Assembly (NCBI GenBank): GCA_030692925.1
Contig: JAUYBY010000064.1
Coordinates: 1 to 62,905, forward strand
Direction of reading: 5' to 3'
Length of the DNA stretch: 62,905 nucleotides
From: Candidatus Zixiibacteriota bacterium
GTDB taxonomy: Bacteria; Zixibacteria; MSB-5A5; RBG-16-43-9
Shown: positions 15,212 to 24,143 of the stretch, piece by piece
Numbering within the stretch: the first letter of the stretch is position 1
How the letters are laid out: each line of letters opens with the position of its first letter
Notes under the pieces: generated by a model
The model's database searches: none
What the model was told of the DNA's origin: nothing
The model's input: the letters and a program-made list of their open reading frames with translations, nothing else
Program-made: the position numbers and the translations under genes

Positions 15212-15366
15212 TTAGAGAAGAACAGGTACTCGAATTAAATATTCGGACCGAAGAAAAAGTCAAGCCGGATACAAAGACCGAAGAGCTGAGCCGGAATCAG
15301 GGGTCAAAAGCGAGTCAAAAGTATAAGACCGTCTTCAATTGCAGTTATTCTGAAGGACAGGAATAA
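15208..15366 (+). CDS. Small 52-residue protein coupled to the CphA-N-like gene
   Basis: ATG at 15208 overlaps the preceding stop as ATGA and has AGAAGGAGGGG upstream, one of the better ribosome sites in the window. The product is very polar and Glu/Lys-rich, begins MIREEQVLELN and ends NCSYSEGQE. It has no membrane segment, no recognised domain and a single Cys. Translational coupling suggests it acts with the upstream protein. Its reality rests on the overlap and ribosome site only. Confidence 0.5.
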   Translation: MIREEQVLELNIRTEEKVKPDTKTEELSRNQGSKASQKYKTVFNCSYSEGQE

Positions 15367-15416
15367 AAAATAGAGACGCATTCGATGCGTCTCTACACAA
15401 GAGGTGAAAGAAATGT

Positions 15417-15450
15417 AGACCCACGTTGCCCTCAACGTGGGTCTTTTTTA
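15417..15450. terminator. Bidirectional intrinsic terminator built from a repeat hairpin
   Basis: A 12-base perfect stem AGACCCACGTTG / CAACGTGGGTCT (15417-15428 and 15433-15444), loop CCCT, then six Ts. Its core is the CCCAC..TTGCCCTCAA..GTGGG repeat found throughout the window. It lies between convergent genes. Confidence 0.85.
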
Positions 15451-15470
15451 TTCGTAGATAGTTTTTTCCT

Positions 15471-16775
15471 TTACAGCTCCTGGGATTTTTTCTCCGCCTC
15501 TTTCGCCTTATCAATCATCCCCTTTTTGGCATAGGCGATGCTCAAATAACCCCAGGCTTCCTTGTCATCCGGCTTATTCTGAACTAATTTCTCTAACACC
15601 TCAATAGCTTTTTCGGGCTTCTCCTCATTCAGGTAACAATAACCCAAAAACCTCATCGCTTCCTGATCATTGGGTGATAACTGCAGGACCCGGCTGAAAT
15701 CCGATCCAGCTTTATTGAAGAACGACTTCTGTTCCTCAATCAAATTACTGGATCTTTCTATAAGGGCTTGAGCTTTAGGGTTGTTCTCCATAGAATCGCG
15801 CAGGGTGATAAGCTGTTTGGCTATCTTCCCGGTCTGGTTCAAATACCACAGCCCCCGGTTGAAAAAGGCGTCCTTGGTATTAGAGTCTTTTTCTACGATC
15901 TTGTTGTAAAGGTCCAGGGTCTCCTGTTCCCTGCCAAGGTTTTCCAGGATAATCGCCCGGTTGAAAAGGATGTTTACGTTGTCAGGATTTATCTTGAGTA
16001 TGGCATCCGAAACCTTCAAAGCCTCCTCATATTTTTTGTTATTCAGCAGGGCGGCAAAATAGTTGCCAAGGACATCCAGATCATCCGGCTTTAACTCGTA
16101 TGCTTTTTTGAAATAGGTCAGGGCTTTGTCAGTCTGATTTAGCTTGCTCGCCACGAAACCTGCGTTTACAAAAGGCTCGTAACGGGTGGAGTCGAGCTGC
16201 ATATTCAGCTCGTAAAGCTCCAGGGCTTTCTCGTAAAGATGCTGCTTTAGCGGTGCCAGAGGCAGCTGCTCTGCGGAAGTACAGGCTTTCCAGTTATAAG
16301 CGGAGTCCGGAAATCTGGAAGCGATTTTCTCCAGTGAATCACAATAGACTTTGTACTTTGACCAGTCGGAAGATGCTTCCTCCGCATATCTATCGATGGT
16401 ATTGACCTGCTTGGCGAAATCCACTGCCTGATTGAAGGTCGTGGTGAAGGCGTCGCTCATTAGCTCTTTCATCTCCTCCTTCTCTTTTCCCTTCAGACCT
16501 GCCTTATCAGCCTGGGCAAAAGCCCCCACCATGTCCTTAACCCGATGTTTAATCCCGTAAACCTTACCCAGCAAGAAACAGATCTCCGGATCATCCGGGT
16601 AATCGGTTTTCGCCTTTTCCAGAAGGTCAATCACCCGATCGTAATCTGGATTTTTCAGCTTGAGTTCGATCTTGGCCGAGGTTTTGTAAACATCCTTGGA
16701 CATCTGCTGGGCCTGTGAACAGGCACCAACCATAAAGAGAAAGAACAGGATTAAAGCTACTTTGAAAGACCGCAT
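15471..16775 (-). CDS. TPR-repeat lipoprotein
   Basis: 434 residues. The signal peptide ends in the lipobox MVGAC with lipidated Cys19, so it is anchored in an envelope membrane facing the periplasm. The rest is helical, with many tetratricopeptide repeats recognisable from patterns such as ALTYFKKAYELKPDDLDVL, AIEVLEKLVQNKPDDKEAW and DPEICFLLGKVYG. It is likely a protein-protein scaffold. It lies 50 bases downstream of the DUF4139 gene on the same strand, so they may form one envelope operon. Confidence 0.85.
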   Translation of the reverse strand: MRSFKVALILFFLFMVGACSQAQQMSKDVYKTSAKIELKLKNPDYDRVIDLLEKAKTDYPDDPEICFLLGKVYGIKHRVKDMVGAFAQADKAGLKGKEKEEMKELMSDAFTTTFNQAVDFAKQVNTIDRYAEEASSDWSKYKVYCDSLEKIASRFPDSAYNWKACTSAEQLPLAPLKQHLYEKALELYELNMQLDSTRYEPFVNAGFVASKLNQTDKALTYFKKAYELKPDDLDVLGNYFAALLNNKKYEEALKVSDAILKINPDNVNILFNRAIILENLGREQETLDLYNKIVEKDSNTKDAFFNRGLWYLNQTGKIAKQLITLRDSMENNPKAQALIERSSNLIEEQKSFFNKAGSDFSRVLQLSPNDQEAMRFLGYCYLNEEKPEKAIEVLEKLVQNKPDDKEAWGYLSIAYAKKGMIDKAKEAEKKSQEL

Positions 16776-16825
16776 AGGCTCTCCTTTTTTAAGTTTTTTT
16801 AGTTTTCCGTGCTAAATTTTCAAAT

Positions 16826-18193
16826 TTAACTCGAATATCTCACCTTATAATTTACGATTTGTTCCTGGTTTTTTTCAAGCGGGATATTGAATTCGATAGT
16901 GCTGGCATCTTTTTTCTCGTATTTGAAATTCGACTCTAAAATCTCCCAGTTGGTGTAAGGGTAAAGGTGTTCAACCACGGTGACTTCGACTTTTTCCTCT
17001 TTATGATTTCTCAGCTTGAGCTGGTAGGTTTCCTCCATCACGTTGTCGCTGATCTTCTGAAAGTTGGTCCTGGTCCTTTCTCCGACGATATCAAAAGCAT
17101 CCCCTACGTAAACTCTCACTTTTTCATCCTTGGGAGTATGGTTAATCTGATCCTCACCTACAAATTCCATAGACTTGTCAACGTCGACTTTATAAACCCT
17201 TATCTTTCCTTTAGGCAGAGGCATTCCTAACCCCTCAGCTTTTGAATTCATAAACTCTAAGTTGACCTTCACCTTCTTGGGCTCTCTTGCCCCATCGTAG
17301 ACGTAGATCTTCGCAACCTTGACTGAAGAGTTGGGAAATAGGGAAATCTGCTTGATCTCGTTATCTTTGACCGTGCTGGGAAATTGAAGAGTATAGAGAT
17401 GGTATTCGAAAAAAGGTTTCTCCTCAAAAGTAGGGGGAGCCATGCCTAAAGCCATTTCGCCTCCAGCCTTATACAAGGGTCTCACGACCCTTTCCTCTAC
17501 CCGGTGCACCTCGCCTGCTATCAGCTTTAGTTTCGCATTCGGATAAGTTGCGCCGGAGCGGTTGTCAATGGAGACCCAGCCGGAAAGCTCTAAATTCTTA
17601 TCATCCTTATCCGCGACTGCCACATATTCGGTATGCCAGTTTATGCCGTTAGTCAGGTAGCTCACCTCGGTCTTCTGCTTACCCTGTATCTTGCTGTCTA
17701 AGAGCCAGACTAAGGTCGGACGGGTGATCAAGCCTTCAGGCAGTTTTGGAAAGGAAAGGTCAATCACCTGAGCCCGATTCACAATTCTAATGGAGTTTTC
17801 TTTTTCTCTGAGTGTGAGATTATCCGGCGCGTATGAAAGAAGCACTCCTTCATAGAACTTGCCGTCCTTGGTCAAAATCTGGATATTCTTGTCTAAATAT
17901 TTTTCCAGAATCTTATCCGAGCTGACCAGGTCATACTGGTAATTCTGCTCCAGGAGATAGATTTTTTCAGGTGCACTCAGAACCTGAAAATGAACTGAGG
18001 TCGGATCGATCTTTTCCGCCACCTCGCTGAACTTGATCTCATTTCTGCCGGAAACAAAGGAAATGTCCCGGGTATCCTTTACCAGGGCTAAATCCTGGTT
18101 GTAGATGGTCAGGGATATGTTTCTCTCTTCGCCCCATACAGATAGAGCCAAAAGAAAAAATATGACCATCCCGAAGACAAATTTTCTTACCAT
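16826..18193 (-). CDS. Exported DUF4139-domain protein
   Basis: 455 residues with a Sec signal peptide (hydrophobic residues 5-20, cleavage near Trp-Gly-Glu). The mature protein has the DUF4139 hallmarks: LTIYNQDLALVKDTRDI at the start, a middle WLLDSKIQGKQKTEVSYLTNGINWHTEYVAV segment, and a C-terminal NHKEEKVEVTVVEHLYPYTNWEI beta-rich tail. Family members are exported beta-sandwich proteins of unknown function. The gene is 48 bases downstream of valS and 50 upstream of the TPR lipoprotein on the minus strand. Confidence 0.85.
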   Translation of the reverse strand: MVRKFVFGMVIFFLLALSVWGEERNISLTIYNQDLALVKDTRDISFVSGRNEIKFSEVAEKIDPTSVHFQVLSAPEKIYLLEQNYQYDLVSSDKILEKYLDKNIQILTKDGKFYEGVLLSYAPDNLTLREKENSIRIVNRAQVIDLSFPKLPEGLITRPTLVWLLDSKIQGKQKTEVSYLTNGINWHTEYVAVADKDDKNLELSGWVSIDNRSGATYPNAKLKLIAGEVHRVEERVVRPLYKAGGEMALGMAPPTFEEKPFFEYHLYTLQFPSTVKDNEIKQISLFPNSSVKVAKIYVYDGAREPKKVKVNLEFMNSKAEGLGMPLPKGKIRVYKVDVDKSMEFVGEDQINHTPKDEKVRVYVGDAFDIVGERTRTNFQKISDNVMEETYQLKLRNHKEEKVEVTVVEHLYPYTNWEILESNFKYEKKDASTIEFNIPLEKNQEQIVNYKVRYSS

Positions 18194-18241
18194 AGTCTCA
18201 CCTTCTTTCTATAACTAATACAAATGAAAATGAATTTTAGT

Positions 18242-20923
18242 TCACCACCCTACTAATCCTTCTAAGTTTTTTTCCAACTTCTCAACCAGCTTCTGATAAT
18301 CTTCTTTTTTGCTCTTCTCCTTCTGCACAATCGAGGCCGGGGCTTTTTTCAGAAAATCCTCATTGGCCAGTTTGCGGTCAACCCCGACTAAGAGCTCTTT
18401 TAACCTGGAAATCTCCTCCTCTAACTTTTTTCTTTCGGTATCTATGTCGATAATCCCTTCCAGCGGTAGGTATGCCTCAAAATCCTTAGCCACCGCAGTA
18501 GCAGAGAACCTGGGCTTTTTGGTCTTGATCCCCACTTCAAGCTTTTCGATTCTTCCCAGGGTGAGGATATGTTCCCTGTTGTCCTCCAGAAGCTTTTGAG
18601 TGTCTTTTTTCTCCACCTTCAGGTAAACGTTCAGCTTTTTAGCCGGGGGGATATTCATCTCCGAGCGGATATTCCTGACTGAGGTGACCACCTCCTGGAC
18701 TAATTCCATCGATTTTTCCAGGTCCAGATTCACCAGAGAGGGATCAGGTTCAGGCCAGGACGCTTTCATCACACTGTGCTCAAAGTCATCAGGTTTGAGA
18801 GAATAAAGGTCGTGATAGATCTCTTCAGTCGCAAAAGGGATAAAAGGATGAAGGAGTCTGAGGATTCTGTCCAGTAAGAAAAGTGCTGTTTTTCTGGTGG
18901 AGGCGGCTTTTTCAGTTTCAGTTTCTGACTGGCGAAATACGACCTTTATCATCTCCAGGTACCAATCACAGAAATCGTGCCAGACAAAATCGTAAAGGAT
19001 CTTAGTGGCTGAATTGAAGCGGTAGTTTTCCATCTGTCTGGTGACTTCATTTACGGTATGATTTAACCGGCTCAAAATCCACCTGTCTTCCCATCTCAGA
19101 GTATTTTTTTCAGGCAGAGAAGTTTTCCCGATCTCCGGCTTCACATCTTCCAGGTTCATCCAGATAAAGCGGAAAGCGTTCCAGAGCTTGTTGATGAAGT
19201 TCCTGCCGATTTCAAAGGTGTTTACAGAGATGCAAGGGTCCTGTCCTTCCGGCGTGACCAGGATCATCGAAAGCCTTAAAGAGTCAGCACCATATTTCCC
19301 GATTATCTCCAGTGGGTCTATTCCGTTGCCCAGGGATTTGCTCATCTTCACGCCATTGGCATCCCTGACAGTGCCGTGGATATAGACGTCATAAAAAGGA
19401 ACCTCGCCCATAAACTCAAGACCAGCCATCACCATCCGGGCTACCCAGAGAAAGATTATCTCCGAGGCAGTGAAAAGGGCTTTGGTCGGGTAAAAGCTTT
19501 CTAATTCTTTGGTTTTTTCTGGCCAGCCAAAAGTAGAAAAGGGCCAGAGCCAGGAGGAAAACCAGGTGTCTAAAACATCGCCATCCTGTTTTAAGTTTTT
19601 GCTTTTGCATTTAGAGCACTCTGAGGGTTGGGTTTTGGCGACTATGACCTCGCTACAATCCAGACAATACCAGACCGGAATGCGGTGCCCCCACCAGAGC
19701 TGGCGGGAGATGCACCAGTCCCTGATATTTTCCATCCAGTTGAGGTAGACTTTAGCCCAGTGCTCAGGATAAAACTTCACCTTACCGCTTTTCACCACCT
19801 GAATGGCTGGCTCTGCCAATGGTTTCATCTTCACAAACCACTGTTCTGAAAGATAAGGCTCAATCGTAGTATTGCAGCGGTAGCAGGTACTCAGTGGAAC
19901 TTTGTAAGGCTCAATTTTTTCCAGCAATCCCTTTTTCTTTAGCTCAGCTACCAGGGCTTTGCGGCATTTGTAACGGTCCATCCCGGCGAATTTGCCAGCA
20001 TCCTTGGTCATCTTGCCATCGGGACCTATGACCACAATCCTTTCCAACTTGTGCCTATTTCCCACTTCAAAGTCATTAACGTCGTGTGCAGGAGTGACCT
20101 TAACTGCTCCGGTTCCAAATTCAGGGTCAACATAATCGTCTGCGATTATGGGTAGCTCCCGGTCCAGAATAGGAAGGATAGCAAATTTACCCACCAGTTT
20201 TTTATAACGTTTGTCCTTAGGATTTACCGCTACTGCAGTATCGCCTAACATCGTCTCAGGACGGGTAGTGGCAACTGTTATGTAATCGTCTTCCCCTTTT
20301 AATTTGTACTTGATATACCAGAGGCTTCCATCCTCCTCTTTTCTTTCAGTCTCATCATCTGAAAGGGAGGTCAGACATCTGGGACACCAGTTGATGATGT
20401 ATTTGCCTCTATAGATCAAGCCTTTTTTGTAGAGATGTTCGAAAACCTCTAATACTGCTCTGGATAAACCCTCATCCATGGTAAATCTGGTCCTGTCCCA
20501 ATCGCAAGAACAGCCGATTTTCTTGAGCTGGTTTAAAATCGCCTCACCGTTTTTCTTTTTCCATTCCCAGGCTAACTTTACAAAAGCCTCTCTTCCGATC
20601 TGCTGCCGGGTTTTTCCTTCCTTAGCTAAGTTCTTCTCGATAACCACCTGGGTGGCAATCCCGGCATGGTCGATCCCGGGCAGCCATTCGGTCTCATACC
20701 CCTGCATCCTTTTCCAGCGAATCAGAATATCCTGAAGGGTGTTGTTCAACCCGTGGCCTAAATGAAGGATGTCAGTCACATTAGGAGGCGGGATGACCAC
20801 GCTATAAAATGGCTTGTGATCAGAAAGATTAGGTGAAAAGAATTTGCCCTTCAGCCAGTAAGAATACCATTTATCCTCAACTGTCTTGGGGTTGTATTGC
20901 TTGGGTAATTCGGTTGTGCTCAT
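18242..20923 (-). CDS. valS: Valyl-tRNA synthetase
   Basis: Class I synthetase that charges tRNA-Val. 893 residues, the usual length. The HIGH-type motif is LHLGHGLN after PPPNVTDI, GIDHAGIATQ follows, and the KMSKS motif is in GVKMSKSLGNGIDP. The editing (CP1) domain lies between, with TTRPETMLGDTAVAVNP, and the C-terminus is a charged coiled coil (EEISRLKELLVGVDRKLANE) as in all ValRS. The Cys pairs CYRCN and CLDCS..CSKC suggest a zinc-binding insert. It is the first gene of a minus-strand group with the DUF4139 and TPR genes. Confidence 0.97.
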   Translation of the reverse strand: MSTTELPKQYNPKTVEDKWYSYWLKGKFFSPNLSDHKPFYSVVIPPPNVTDILHLGHGLNNTLQDILIRWKRMQGYETEWLPGIDHAGIATQVVIEKNLAKEGKTRQQIGREAFVKLAWEWKKKNGEAILNQLKKIGCSCDWDRTRFTMDEGLSRAVLEVFEHLYKKGLIYRGKYIINWCPRCLTSLSDDETERKEEDGSLWYIKYKLKGEDDYITVATTRPETMLGDTAVAVNPKDKRYKKLVGKFAILPILDRELPIIADDYVDPEFGTGAVKVTPAHDVNDFEVGNRHKLERIVVIGPDGKMTKDAGKFAGMDRYKCRKALVAELKKKGLLEKIEPYKVPLSTCYRCNTTIEPYLSEQWFVKMKPLAEPAIQVVKSGKVKFYPEHWAKVYLNWMENIRDWCISRQLWWGHRIPVWYCLDCSEVIVAKTQPSECSKCKSKNLKQDGDVLDTWFSSWLWPFSTFGWPEKTKELESFYPTKALFTASEIIFLWVARMVMAGLEFMGEVPFYDVYIHGTVRDANGVKMSKSLGNGIDPLEIIGKYGADSLRLSMILVTPEGQDPCISVNTFEIGRNFINKLWNAFRFIWMNLEDVKPEIGKTSLPEKNTLRWEDRWILSRLNHTVNEVTRQMENYRFNSATKILYDFVWHDFCDWYLEMIKVVFRQSETETEKAASTRKTALFLLDRILRLLHPFIPFATEEIYHDLYSLKPDDFEHSVMKASWPEPDPSLVNLDLEKSMELVQEVVTSVRNIRSEMNIPPAKKLNVYLKVEKKDTQKLLEDNREHILTLGRIEKLEVGIKTKKPRFSATAVAKDFEAYLPLEGIIDIDTERKKLEEEISRLKELLVGVDRKLANEDFLKKAPASIVQKEKSKKEDYQKLVEKLEKNLEGLVGW

Positions 20924-21059
20924 ACAGATAATTCCTTTAAATTTATTTAATAATACTAATATAAAATTTTTATTTTGTCAAATGAAATTGGTGAGAAAAA
21001 AAAGTAAGAAGTAAAACGGGAGATGTGAGATGAAAAAGGATATGGGGTGCATCCACATG

Positions 21060-21320
21060 AATGCACTCCAAAACGTAGCGTCCGACGTTCCTGTCGAACG
21101 TTAGATCAGAAGGAAAGTTGGAAAGCGCCCGACATCCCGCTATAGCGGGATCGGGCGTTACGGCTATAGGAAACCTCACCCTATCCCTCTCCCGTAGGGA
21201 GAGGGGATTAAAAATTCGTAGAGACGCATCGCATGCGTCTCTGAGGCTTAGGCGGCCCGGAAAGGATCGCACTACAGCGCTCAACGGATTGCTTCGCCTT
21301 TGGCTCGCAATGACAGAAAC
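21060..21320. repeat. Repeat-filled gap upstream of valS and the aminotransferase
   Basis: The divergent 513-base gap (20924-21436) holds several repeats and no gene: GGAGTGCATTCATGTGGATGCACCCC in minus-strand reading (about 21047-21072), ACGTTCCTGTCGAACGT (about 21092-21108), CGCCCGACATCCCGCTATAGCGGGATCGGGCG (about 21127-21158), CCTCACCCTATCCCTCTCCC..GGGAGAGGGG (about 21174-21207), GTAGAGACGCATC..GATGCGTCTCT (about 21219-21243) and a partial ATTGCTTCG..CGCAATGACA element (about 21290-21315). Confidence 0.7.
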
Positions 21321-21363
21321 GATATGGTGTATAGCAATACTCTCCGACAATGTTCCTTTTTAA

Positions 21364-21391
21364 TTGACAGGTAAAAATTAGTTTGTTAAAT
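21364..21391 (+). promoter_or_regulatory. Candidate promoter of the aminotransferase gene
   Basis: TTGACA (21364-21369), 16-base spacer, TTAAAT (21386-21391). It lies 45 bases before the ATG at 21437. Confidence 0.5.
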
Positions 21392-21436
21392 TGTTCACAA
21401 GTGTAGTAAATTTTCTTGCTTTATAAAGGAGAATAT

Positions 21437-22651
21437 ATGCCTCTTACAAAACCCAAAGTCTCTAAGAGAGGGAAGGAAATGCCCGCTTCTCCCATCAGGA
21501 AGCTGATACCTCTGGCAGATGAAATTAAAAAGAAAGGAATTAAGGTCTATCATCTGAACATCGGGCAGCCGGACATTCCTACTCCAGTGGAGTTTATGAA
21601 TGCCATTAGAAACTACCCGAATAAGGTTCTGGCATATGGCAACTCAAAAGGAGACATCCGGCTCATCCAGAGCATGGTGGAATATTATAAAAGAAAAAAT
21701 ATCTTTGTCCAGCCAGAAAACATCCAGATCACGACTGGAGGGAGCGAAGCTTTGATCTTTGCCATGATCTGTATCTCAGACGTGGGTGAGGAGATTATCG
21801 TTTTTGAGCCGTTTTACACCAATTACAACAGCTTTGCCCGGATGGCGGATATAAATTTAGTGCCTATTCCCACTAAAGCAGAGAACGGTTATCATCTGCC
21901 GGACAAAAAAATAATCGAGAAAAAGATAACCAGTAAAACTCGTGGGATTTTGCTGGCTACTCCGAATAATCCTACAGGCACAGTTTATACTAAAGAAGAG
22001 ATGGAAATGATAGCTGAGGTAACCAAAAAGCACGACCTGTTTTTCCTTTCAGACGAGGTCTACAGGGAGTTCATCTACGAGGGGGTTCATACCAGCGTGA
22101 TGCATATAGAAGGGATTGAGGATAGAGCTATTCTCTTAGACTCAATTTCCAAAAGGTATAGTGCCTGTGGTGCCCGGATAGGATGTCTGGTTTCCAAGAA
22201 CAAAGAAGTTACAGATACCGCTTTAAAATTAGGGCAGTCAAGGCTGTGTTCTCCTTCCATTGAGCAGTATGGTGCCATAGGTGCGTTAGGTTTGCCAGAA
22301 GACTACTTCTTAGCTATGGCAGATGAATACAAAAGGAGAAGAGATACCTGTCATGCGGAGCTGATGAAAATACCCGGGGTCTTCTGCCAGAAGCCATCAG
22401 GTGCTTTTTATATAATGGCGAAATTTCCGGTAATGGATATTGAAGATTTTGCCAGGTGGATGCTTTCGGATTTTTCCTTAGACGGAGCCACCACGATGAT
22501 AGCCCCAGGTCCAGGATTTTATGCCACCAAAGGGATGGGAAAGGATGAAGCCAGAATCGCCTACGTTTTGAACGTGGAGGATTTGAAAAGGGCGATGAGG
22601 ATTCTGGCAAAAGGGGTGGAGCAGTATAAAAAGATCAAAGGCAAGTCTTAA
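21437..22651 (+). CDS. PLP-dependent class I/II aminotransferase
   Basis: 404 residues, fold-type I aminotransferase of the aspartate aminotransferase family. Landmarks are LNIGQPDIPTPVEF, TTGGSEALIFAM, the PLP-ring YTNYNSFA region, ATPNNPTGTVY, SDEVYREFIYEG and the Schiff-base lysine in DSISKRYSACGARIG. The usual Arg for the substrate carboxylate is in EARIAYVL. The preferred amino acid cannot be named. ATG 21437 is chosen because AAAGGAG precedes it and homology begins MPLTKPKVSKRG. It appears monocistronic, with a repeat cluster downstream. Confidence 0.9.
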   Translation: MPLTKPKVSKRGKEMPASPIRKLIPLADEIKKKGIKVYHLNIGQPDIPTPVEFMNAIRNYPNKVLAYGNSKGDIRLIQSMVEYYKRKNIFVQPENIQITTGGSEALIFAMICISDVGEEIIVFEPFYTNYNSFARMADINLVPIPTKAENGYHLPDKKIIEKKITSKTRGILLATPNNPTGTVYTKEEMEMIAEVTKKHDLFFLSDEVYREFIYEGVHTSVMHIEGIEDRAILLDSISKRYSACGARIGCLVSKNKEVTDTALKLGQSRLCSPSIEQYGAIGALGLPEDYFLAMADEYKRRRDTCHAELMKIPGVFCQKPSGAFYIMAKFPVMDIEDFARWMLSDFSLDGATTMIAPGPGFYATKGMGKDEARIAYVLNVEDLKRAMRILAKGVEQYKKIKGKS

Positions 22652-22676
22652 AGATAAATGATATTCTTGAAGGGAG

Positions 22677-22850
22677 TTTGGAGTGTAAACCTTCAGGTTT
22701 ACCAGTGCGTAGGGGTGGAGCTTGTCTCCAACCCTTGGTGCTGTGCTGTCGGGTGTTACCACCCGACAGCATGGTTAGGTGTCAGGAGGTAACTCCTGAC
22801 ACCACTAATAAGGTTTACCAGTATGCCAGGAGTGAAATGATAAAGCTGAA
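22677..22850. repeat. Hairpin repeats between the aminotransferase and ROK genes
   Basis: Contains GGAGTGTAAACCTTCAGGTTTAC (22680-22702), a GTAGGGGTGGAGCTTGTCTCCAACCC element (about 22709-22735), CTGTCGGGTGTTACCACCCGACAG (22746-22769) and GGTGTCAGGAGGTAACTCCTGACACC (about 22778-22803). The last two share the loop-type seen in GATGTTATCATC hairpins but have different stems. Confidence 0.75.
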
Positions 22851-22871
22851 GCGTTAGATTCCAATCAATGG

Positions 22872-23849
22872 ATGAAAAATAAATTCAACATAGGCGTTGA
22901 CATCGGGGGGACTAATATCAAATATGGTATGGTTTCCTCTTCAGGCAGAATACTGGCCTGCGGAATTATCCCTTCTTGTAAAACCTCAGGCAAAAAAGGG
23001 GTTCTGCGCAATCTGAGAAAAGGGATTGATTCTCTGCTGGTTTCAGCTAAACAAAGTAAATTTAAGATAAACAGCATTGGGATAGGGGTTCCCGGGACAG
23101 TCGATCTCCCAAAAGGGAGAATAATCGGGATACCACCTAATCTGCCTTTTATGGCGGATTTTTCTTTGAGAAAATATCTCAGAAGATTTTACCCTTACCC
23201 GATTTATGTGGATAACGATGCCAATGTGATGGCTTTAGCTGAATATAAATTTGGAGCGGCAAAGGGATATAAAAATTGCATCTGTATCACTTTGGGAACC
23301 GGAATAGGAAGCGGCGTAATCCTTGAAGGAAAGCTTTTTCGCGGCTCTTCTTTTGTGGGACCAGAGTTCGGGCACACTTCCATTTATTTCAGCGGCATCA
23401 GATGTCACTGTGGTAATTACGGATGCGTGGAAATGTATGCTTCTGAGCCAGCGATGCTGAAAAGAGCGAAAGAGCTTCTGAAAAAAAATCGAGGCTCGAT
23501 TCTTTATCAACTTTCTCAGGGGGATTTGAATAGATTAAAGGCAAAAGATTTGTTTCTGGCTGAGAAGTTAAAGGATAAAGTTTCTCAAAAGGTTATTCAG
23601 GAGACTGCTTGTTATCTGGGGACGGCTCTTTCCAGTGCCGTAAATTTGATTAATCCGGAGATTGTGGTGGTTGGTGGTGGGGTGGCTCTTTCTGCTGGAG
23701 TGAATTTTTTCAAGATGATTGAGAAAGAGATAAAAACGAGGGCTTTTCCTTCAGCTACTAAGAATTTAAAAATCGTAAAAGCAAAATTAGGAAATGATGC
23801 GGGTTTTATTGGTGCTTCGATTTTAGGGGAAGAGCTTGATACACAGTAG
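22872..23849 (+). CDS. ROK-family sugar kinase (glucokinase-like)
   Basis: 325 residues. The ATP motif is GVDIGGTNIKYGMV at the N-terminus. VDNDANVMALAEYKFGAAKG holds the catalytic Asp, TLGTGIGSGVI is the phosphate loop, and GPEFGHTSIY precedes the ROK zinc motif CHCGNYGCVE. The C-terminal PEIVVVGGGVALSAG is the adenosine-binding strand. All catalytic parts of a sugar kinase are present and no helix-turn-helix is, so it is an enzyme rather than a NagC-type repressor. Glucose or another hexose is the probable substrate. No sugar operon is adjacent. Confidence 0.9.
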   Translation: MKNKFNIGVDIGGTNIKYGMVSSSGRILACGIIPSCKTSGKKGVLRNLRKGIDSLLVSAKQSKFKINSIGIGVPGTVDLPKGRIIGIPPNLPFMADFSLRKYLRRFYPYPIYVDNDANVMALAEYKFGAAKGYKNCICITLGTGIGSGVILEGKLFRGSSFVGPEFGHTSIYFSGIRCHCGNYGCVEMYASEPAMLKRAKELLKKNRGSILYQLSQGDLNRLKAKDLFLAEKLKDKVSQKVIQETACYLGTALSSAVNLINPEIVVVGGGVALSAGVNFFKMIEKEIKTRAFPSATKNLKIVKAKLGNDAGFIGASILGEELDTQ

Positions 23850-24000
23850 CCCATCTTGCCCTCAAGGTGGGATAAGTTTTCCGTAGTTCTTAGGGGAGGA
23901 GCTCGTCTCCTCCCGTTTTTTTGTAGGGGCGTATAGCAAATACGCCCCTACATCCTTTTGACCTCACCCTGACCCTCTCCTGAGAGGAGAGGGAACGAAT
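23850..24000. repeat. Hairpin repeats between the ROK gene and lysS
   Basis: CCCATCTTGCCCTCAAGGTGGG (about 23850-23871), GGGAGGAGCTCGTCTCCTCCC (about 23893-23913) followed by a T-run that could terminate the ROK transcript, GTAGGGGCGTATAGCAAATACGCCCCTAC (about 23923-23951), and CCTCACCCTGACCCTCTCCTGAGAGGAGAGGG (about 23962-23993). Confidence 0.7.
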
Positions 24001-24068
24001 TTGTCATTCATTTTTCATCTTGTATCTATCATCAGTCATTTGTCATCCGTCATTGTATTTTGAAATCC

Positions 24069-24097
24069 TTGACACCCAAATAGCTTTTCTTTATATT
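24069..24097 (+). promoter_or_regulatory. Sigma70-type promoter of lysS
   Basis: TTGACA (24069-24074), 17-base spacer, TATATT (24092-24097), 47 bases ahead of the TTG start of lysS. Confidence 0.75.
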
Positions 24098-24143
24098 CCG
24101 CCAGAAGGTTAACTCAGAAAATTTTGTTTGAAGGAGAAAAAAA

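Noticed and set aside
22872..23849. ROK transcriptional repressor (NagC type)
   Set aside because: No N-terminal helix-turn-helix; kinase motifs and the zinc motif are intact.
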